Shown here piece by piece: positions 6,191 to 10,140 of a stretch of DNA of 10,140 bases. Location: the NCBI GenBank assembly GCA_028684915.1, contig JAQUEZ010000218.1:1-10140 (forward strand), read 5' to 3'. The stretch's first letter is position 1; each line of letters opens with the position of its first letter. A program made the translations under genes and the position numbers. The notes below the pieces were generated by a model, which made no database searches, was not told where the DNA came from, and worked only from the letters and a program-made list of their open reading frames with translations. This DNA comes from Desulfobulbus sp. (GTDB taxonomy: Bacteria > Desulfobacterota > Desulfobulbia > Desulfobulbales > Desulfobulbaceae).

Positions 6191-6940
6191 ATGCACACAA
6201 ACTGTCTTTTTCGCACCAGTACACCGGTTGAACTCTACGAGCAGGACGAACTCCATGCCGTAACTGGTGGCACCCTTCGCCCGGGCGGAATAGAGCTCAC
6301 CCGCGAGCTGCTGGAATTTAGCGGGCTTGCTCCTGGTTCTGCCATGCTTGATATCGGCTGCGGTCCAGGGCATAGCCTGGAGATGATGGCGCGGAATTTC
6401 GGCCTACGCCCCACCGGCGTCGATCCATCCCTATCCATGCTGGCCAAGGCGAGGCAACAGGCGCCGATGGCTGAACTGCTTCAGGGCACAGCCAACGCCC
6501 TTCCCTGTGCCGAGGGTCAGTTCGATGGCCTACTCTGCGAGTGTGTGCTGTCCTTGACCGAGGACATGGAATCCAGCCTTTGTGAAATGCACCGGGTGTT
6601 GAAACCCGCAGGGAAGCTTATTCTCACCGACATCTACTGCAAACAGCTCTCGCTCCAGGCCCGTTTACCGGAACTGAAAAGTTGCATCAACCGTGCCCTG
6701 CCCCTGGAAAACATCACCGATAGTCTTACCCGCGCCGGTTTTTCCCTGACCCTGCTGCGTGATCGCTCCGACCTGCTCAAGCAGTTGGCCGGACAAATCA
6801 TCTTTTCTTACGGAAGCCTGGAAAAATTCTGGTCTCTGTTCATGGACAGTGAGGCAGCTCAGCGGACCAGTTGCGCCCTGGCCAGCGCCCCGCTTGGCTA
6901 CTATGTTCTTGTTGCTAAAAAAGGAGGCTTGCATGGATGA
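6191..6940 (+). CDS. trsM: Class I SAM-dependent methyltransferase (DVU_1556-like)
   Basis: A 249-residue Rossmann-fold methyltransferase. Motif I, LDIGCGPG, is at 53-60; the acidic residue after strand 2 is D78 in GVDPS; FDGLLCECVL (111-120) is the post-motif strand; and HRVLKPAGKLILTD (134-147) is the usual strand 5 region. The substrate cannot be read from the sequence. The start at ATG 6191 follows the previous stop by one base, with GGAAG (6177-6181) as ribosome-binding site; a frame extension upstream to 6113 merely overlaps the small protein gene. It sits between the two-CxxC protein and the C_GCAxxG_C_C protein in the coupled operon. The symbol and the DVU_1556 family name are from memory of NCBI naming. 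It could methylate a small molecule made by the neighbouring radical SAM enzyme and ligase (inference). Confidence 0.85.
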   Translation: MHTNCLFRTSTPVELYEQDELHAVTGGTLRPGGIELTRELLEFSGLAPGSAMLDIGCGPGHSLEMMARNFGLRPTGVDPSLSMLAKARQQAPMAELLQGTANALPCAEGQFDGLLCECVLSLTEDMESSLCEMHRVLKPAGKLILTDIYCKQLSLQARLPELKSCINRALPLENITDSLTRAGFSLTLLRDRSDLLKQLAGQIIFSYGSLEKFWSLFMDSEAAQRTSCALASAPLGYYVLVAKKGGLHG

Positions 6941-7388
6941 CACAGCCCTTCGCATCATGCAGTTCAATGGACAAGGGTACTGCTGCAGCCAAATCATGAT
7001 CAAGCTGAGCCTGGAAGATATGGGCGAAGAAAACCCTGCCCTTGTTCGCGCTATGGCAGGCCTCTGCGAGGGCTCGAGCTGCGGCGATCTCTGCGGCGTG
7101 GCCAGTGGTGCCGCCTGCGTTCTTTCGCTTTATGCAGCCAAAGGCAGCGACGAGGAACAGCCGTTGGACTGCTACCCGATCATGCTGTCACAATTCATGG
7201 ATTGGTTTAAATCCAGTTCCACTGAGTGGGGCGGTATTCGTTGCGAGGATATTGTCACCTTTCAGGGTGGTCGCAAGCCCGAGGTCTGCGGCGATATCAT
7301 GCTGCGGTCCCGTGAAATCATTCTCGGCATTTTAACGGAGAACAACCTTGACCCGAGCCTGCCCAGAGAACAATCAAGTAGCTATTGA
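6933..7388 (+). CDS. C_GCAxxG_C_C family protein (DVU_1555-like)
   Basis: A 151-residue cysteine-rich protein. The family signature is visible as GYCCSQ (C17, C18), then C45, C50, and CGVASG starting at C54, then C62, C80, GIRC (C104) and EVCG (C119). Family members are proposed to bind metal or an Fe-S cluster and often sit beside redox genes; no biochemical role is settled. The start ATG 6933 has a strong ribosome-binding site, AAGGAGG (6921-6927), at five-base spacing and overlaps the methyltransferase end by eight bases. A longer frame from 6759 runs through the methyltransferase and is not real. The C-terminal 13 residues are encoded by the region shared with the next gene's start. Position in the cluster matches what I recall as DVU_1555 in Desulfovibrio vulgaris. 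Confidence 0.87.
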   Translation: MDDTALRIMQFNGQGYCCSQIMIKLSLEDMGEENPALVRAMAGLCEGSSCGDLCGVASGAACVLSLYAAKGSDEEQPLDCYPIMLSQFMDWFKSSSTEWGGIRCEDIVTFQGGRKPEVCGDIMLRSREIILGILTENNLDPSLPREQSSSY

Positions 7389-8781
7389 CCGTTCGATCCA
7401 GTTGTTGTCATCAACAGCCAGTCTTTGCCCGATCTGCCTCAAACGGGTCCCGGCTATCCGTGAGCAGCAGGGTAATGCGGTTTACCTCCTCAAGCGCTGT
7501 CCTGAACACGGAACCTTTCGCACCGTAATCTGGCGGGGCAACGTTCCGTTTTCCACCTGGCTCCGGCCCAAAAAACCATCCGCGCCCCGCCAGGCTTTCA
7601 CCGCCGTTGACCGTGGCTGTCCCTTCGATTGCGGTCTTTGCCCCGATCATGGCCAGCACACCTGCACCGCTCTGATCGAGATCACCAACCGCTGCAACCT
7701 GCACTGCCCGGTCTGTTTTGCCGATGCGGGTGAAGCGCTTGCCGATGCAGAGCCAAGTCTTGAGCAGATTGGTGTCTTGTATGACCGGGTTCTTGCCGCA
7801 TCCGGCCCATGCAATATACAGCTCTCTGGTGGTGAGCCGACTATGCGTGAAGACCTGGCCGAGATCATCCGCCTTGGTGGGTGCAAAGGATTTCATTTTA
7901 TCCAGCTCAACACCAACGGCATTAAGCTGGCGGCAAAGAGCAGTTATGCCAAGGATCTAAAAGAGGCCGGGCTCTCTTCTGTTTTCCTCCAGTTCGATGG
8001 CTTAAGCAGCGCCACCCACCTGGCTCTGCGTGGCCGTGACCTGCGCACCATCAAGGAGCAGGCCATCCTCAACTGTGGAGCCGCCGGGCTGGGTGTGGTC
8101 CTGGTGCCGACGCTGGTTCCCGGGATTAACACCGCCGAGGTTGGCGCCATTGTTGCCTACGGGGCCCGCTTTGCCCCCACGGTGCGTGGGGTCCATTTCC
8201 AGCCGATCTCGTACTTCGGCCGTTTTCCTCAGGCACCTGCCGATCGTGATCGTTTGACGCTCCCCGAGGTGATCGAACTGATTGAGTCGCAAACCAGCGG
8301 CATGATCAGTCGCGATCATTTTGCCCCGCCTTCCTGTGAGCATGCGCTCTGTTCTTTTCATGGAAATTTTATTGTCCAGGAGGACGGCAATCTGATGCCG
8401 CTGGGCAATCGGACCGCCTGCTGCTCCACCGGCGGACCTCAGCCCATTGTGGCACTGGAAGGCCGGGATAAAAGTGTCAACTTCACTGCTCGCCAGTGGT
8501 CATTCCCCCCCCTGCCCATGGCCACGACCGGTGGGGGATGCGGCTGTGGCGAGCCGTCTGCGCCCGAGGATGATTTCGACCGCTTCCTCGCTCGGGCCCG
8601 GACCCACACCTTTTCCCTTTCCGCCATGGCTTTCCAGGATGTGTGGAATCTGGATCTTGAACGGTTGCGGGGCTGCTGCATCCATATCGTTTCCCCGGAG
8701 GGCAATCTGGTTCCCTTTTGTGCCTACAATCTGACCTCCAACCTGGGCGAACCACTGTACCGGGGAGTGCAGCGGTCATGA
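7348..8781 (+). CDS. trsS: Radical SAM enzyme with Tes/MJ0619-like architecture
   Basis: A 477-residue enzyme that should cleave S-adenosylmethionine to start radical chemistry. The N-terminus holds a rubredoxin-like CPIC (27-30) and CPEHG (51-55), then CPFDCGLC (C91, C95, C98), then the canonical radical SAM triad in CNLHCPVC (C116, C120, C123) and the GGEPT SAM-binding motif (161-165). This order is that of the archaeal tetraether lipid synthase (MJ0619) class. The C-terminal part has further cysteines, C330, C335, C358-C359, C398, C400, C443-C444 and C458, able to hold auxiliary clusters. TTG 7348 is chosen as start because GGAG (7337-7340) lies seven bases upstream; this gives a 41-base overlap with the previous gene. 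I recall NCBI naming this cluster's enzyme radical SAM (seleno)protein TrsS; no in-frame TGA exists here, so this would be a cysteine form. The substrate is unknown. Confidence 0.85.
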   Translation: MTRACPENNQVAIDRSIQLLSSTASLCPICLKRVPAIREQQGNAVYLLKRCPEHGTFRTVIWRGNVPFSTWLRPKKPSAPRQAFTAVDRGCPFDCGLCPDHGQHTCTALIEITNRCNLHCPVCFADAGEALADAEPSLEQIGVLYDRVLAASGPCNIQLSGGEPTMREDLAEIIRLGGCKGFHFIQLNTNGIKLAAKSSYAKDLKEAGLSSVFLQFDGLSSATHLALRGRDLRTIKEQAILNCGAAGLGVVLVPTLVPGINTAEVGAIVAYGARFAPTVRGVHFQPISYFGRFPQAPADRDRLTLPEVIELIESQTSGMISRDHFAPPSCEHALCSFHGNFIVQEDGNLMPLGNRTACCSTGGPQPIVALEGRDKSVNFTARQWSFPPLPMATTGGGCGCGEPSAPEDDFDRFLARARTHTFSLSAMAFQDVWNLDLERLRGCCIHIVSPEGNLVPFCAYNLTSNLGEPLYRGVQRS

Positions 8782-10088
8782 ACCTGACAACCCTTGAGCC
8801 CCTTGTTGCCAGTGCAATCGGCCAAGAAGTGCAGCCCCTTTCCCGCGCAGCCATTGAAGAATGGCAGTTGCGCCAACTGCGCAATCAACTGGGCTACTGT
8901 CGGGAACGGTCTTCCTTTTATCGGCAACATCTGCAAAACGCCAAACCTGCCTCTCTTGAATCCTTTGCCGATGTTGCCCAATTGCCGTTTGTCACCGAGG
9001 CCGACTTGCGAGCCTCTGGTGCGAAAATGGTCTGCGTCAGCCAGGATGCGATTTCCCGAATCATCACCATGCACAGCTCAGGAACCACCGGTGCCCCAAA
9101 ACGGCTATTCTTCACGGCTGAAGATCTCGACAGCACCTTGGATTTTTTCCACCTCGGCATGCAGCACATGGTTGATCCCGGCCAGAGAGTGGCCATTCTC
9201 CTGCCCGGGGCCACCCCCGATTCTACCGGCCATTTGCTGGCCAGGGCCCTGGAACGATTCCAGGTGACCAGCCACATTATCGGATTGGTCACCCAACCCG
9301 ACGAGGCGGTTCGGGCGCTTGCACAATTACATCCCGATGCCCTGGTCGGCTTTCCGGTGCAGATCCTTGCCATTGCCCGTATGGCAGAATATCTCCAAAT
9401 TTCCCTGGGCAAGATTCGCTCGGTGCTACTCTGCTCCGACTATATTCCGCAGAGCCTGAGCGCTGAGTTGGAGTCCCTTTGGGGTTGTGAGATCTTTACT
9501 CACTACGGCACCACCGAGACCGGCCTTGGCGGCGGTGTTGACTGTTGGGCCCATTGCGGCACCCACCTACGCGAGGCAGACCTGCTTTTTGAAATCATCG
9601 ATCCGCACAGAGCGCAACCGTTGGCTGATGGGCAATGGGGGGAAATCGTTTTTTCCACCCTGATCAGAAATGGCATGCCGCTGATCCGCTACCGTACCGG
9701 CGACCTGGGCCGCATCCTGCCCGGCACCTGCCCCTGCGGCAGTTCCATCCGCCGCCTAGATCAGGTTCGAGGGCGCCTCAACCAAGTACGCAGCCTTGAG
9801 AACGGCCACCAACTCGGCATGCACGATCTCGATGAAGCCCTCTTTCCTCTCCCCGGTCTGCTGGATTTCAGCGCATGTTTGCAACAAACAAATAATCGGG
9901 AGCAACTCTGCTTACGCTTGAAGCTCCTTCCTTCCCGGAGTGAATTTTGGCAGCACTCGGCCCGAGAACTCCTCTCCACCATTCCGGCAGTGAGCGGCCT
10001 GGGCCTCTCATTCGACGCACCACCCGAGACCACTATCCATCCGGCAAAACGCACCCTTGATGACCATCGTAAGGATATCCAGTCATGA
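8778..10088 (+). CDS. AMP-forming CoA ligase or adenylase, PaaK-like (DVU_1553-like)
   Basis: A 436-residue member of the ANL adenylate-forming superfamily, closest in style to phenylacetate-CoA ligase: it should activate a carboxylic acid with ATP and usually transfer it to CoA. Visible motifs are the P-loop SSGTTGAPK (100-108), YGTTE (243-247), RYRTGD (304-309), the PaaK-typical CPCG (318-321), and a C-terminal K424 in HPAKR that fits the catalytic lysine. There is no carrier domain. The start ATG 8778 overlaps the radical SAM stop in an ATGA junction, with GGGGAG (8762-8767) upstream; a frame extension back to 8718 is a shadow of the previous gene. Mop oxidises aldehydes to acids, so a ligase for an acid in the same locus is suggestive, but the substrate and even the use of CoA are not shown by the sequence. 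I recall DVU_1553 as the equivalent. Confidence 0.87.
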   Translation: MNLTTLEPLVASAIGQEVQPLSRAAIEEWQLRQLRNQLGYCRERSSFYRQHLQNAKPASLESFADVAQLPFVTEADLRASGAKMVCVSQDAISRIITMHSSGTTGAPKRLFFTAEDLDSTLDFFHLGMQHMVDPGQRVAILLPGATPDSTGHLLARALERFQVTSHIIGLVTQPDEAVRALAQLHPDALVGFPVQILAIARMAEYLQISLGKIRSVLLCSDYIPQSLSAELESLWGCEIFTHYGTTETGLGGGVDCWAHCGTHLREADLLFEIIDPHRAQPLADGQWGEIVFSTLIRNGMPLIRYRTGDLGRILPGTCPCGSSIRRLDQVRGRLNQVRSLENGHQLGMHDLDEALFPLPGLLDFSACLQQTNNREQLCLRLKLLPSRSEFWQHSARELLSTIPAVSGLGLSFDAPPETTIHPAKRTLDDHRKDIQS

Positions 10089-10140
10089 AAAAACTAATTC
10101 AACAGATTTGTTCCACCTTGGGTGACGGTCAGGACCTGGT
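10085..10140 (+). CDS. XdhC/CoxI-like molybdoenzyme maturation protein (start only)
   Basis: ATG 10085 overlaps the ligase stop in an ATGA junction and is preceded by AAGGA (10071-10075) at nine-base spacing. The 18 complete codons read MKKLIQQICSTLGDGQDL and run off the window. The short helix followed by a LxxGxxL/V pattern is like the start of XdhC/CoxI proteins, which bind molybdenum cofactor and help its sulfuration and insertion into xanthine-oxidase-family enzymes such as Mop. The assignment leans on this short match and on context, including my memory that an XdhC gene occupies this place in Desulfovibrio. Confidence 0.6.
   Translation, partial: MKKLIQQICSTLGDGQDL

Noticed and set aside
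7348..8781. Selenocysteine codon in the radical SAM gene
   Set aside because: The frame has no internal TGA; all candidate positions are cysteine or other sense codons.

Overview
The window looks like a chromosomal segment from a sulfate-reducing or related anaerobic deltaproteobacterium, most likely Desulfobulbales/Desulfobulbaceae. The reasons are a close homologue of the Desulfovibrio gigas aldehyde oxidoreductase (Mop) with cofactor-ligand numbering matching almost residue for residue, a downstream gene set that I recall as the conserved Desulfovibrio DVU1551-DVU1559 neighbourhood, and moderate GC. The family assignment is inference from motifs; no search was run.

Layout. Bases 2-46 are the tail of an unidentified gene, followed by a terminator-like hairpin (80-134). 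Bases 135-863 contain no convincing gene. Instead, 277-630 is tiled by consecutive long inverted repeats (stems of 10-20 bp, several with G-U pairs, one capped by a GTAA tetraloop), which looks like a structured RNA or a cluster of structured DNA elements. A further palindrome (806-836) lies just before the mop ribosome-binding site and overlaps a possible -10 box. Then comes mop (864-3581), a strong terminator (3612-3654), and a tightly packed same-strand gene run from 3683 to the end of the window.

The gene run encodes: a 765-residue Fe-S/flavin protein with two CCG (HdrB/GlpC-type) modules; a 69-residue two-CxxC protein; a class I SAM methyltransferase; a C_GCAxxG_C_C protein; a radical SAM enzyme with the architecture of the tetraether-lipid-synthase (Tes/MJ0619) class; a PaaK-like AMP-forming ligase; and the first 18 complete codons of what looks like an XdhC-type molybdoenzyme maturation factor. 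Most junctions overlap by 1-41 bases, so the run is very probably one translationally coupled operon.

How they may work together. Mop oxidises aldehydes to carboxylates using a molybdopterin cytosine dinucleotide cofactor and two [2Fe-2S] clusters, and has no flavin domain of its own. The 765-residue protein is a plausible electron partner. XdhC points to cofactor sulfuration or insertion. The radical SAM enzyme, methyltransferase, ligase and C_GCAxxG_C_C protein have no established role with Mop; together they look like an uncharacterised biosynthetic or maturation pathway tied to this molybdoenzyme. This, the structured leader region, and the odd terminator/mini-ORF arrangement in front of the operon are the most interesting points.
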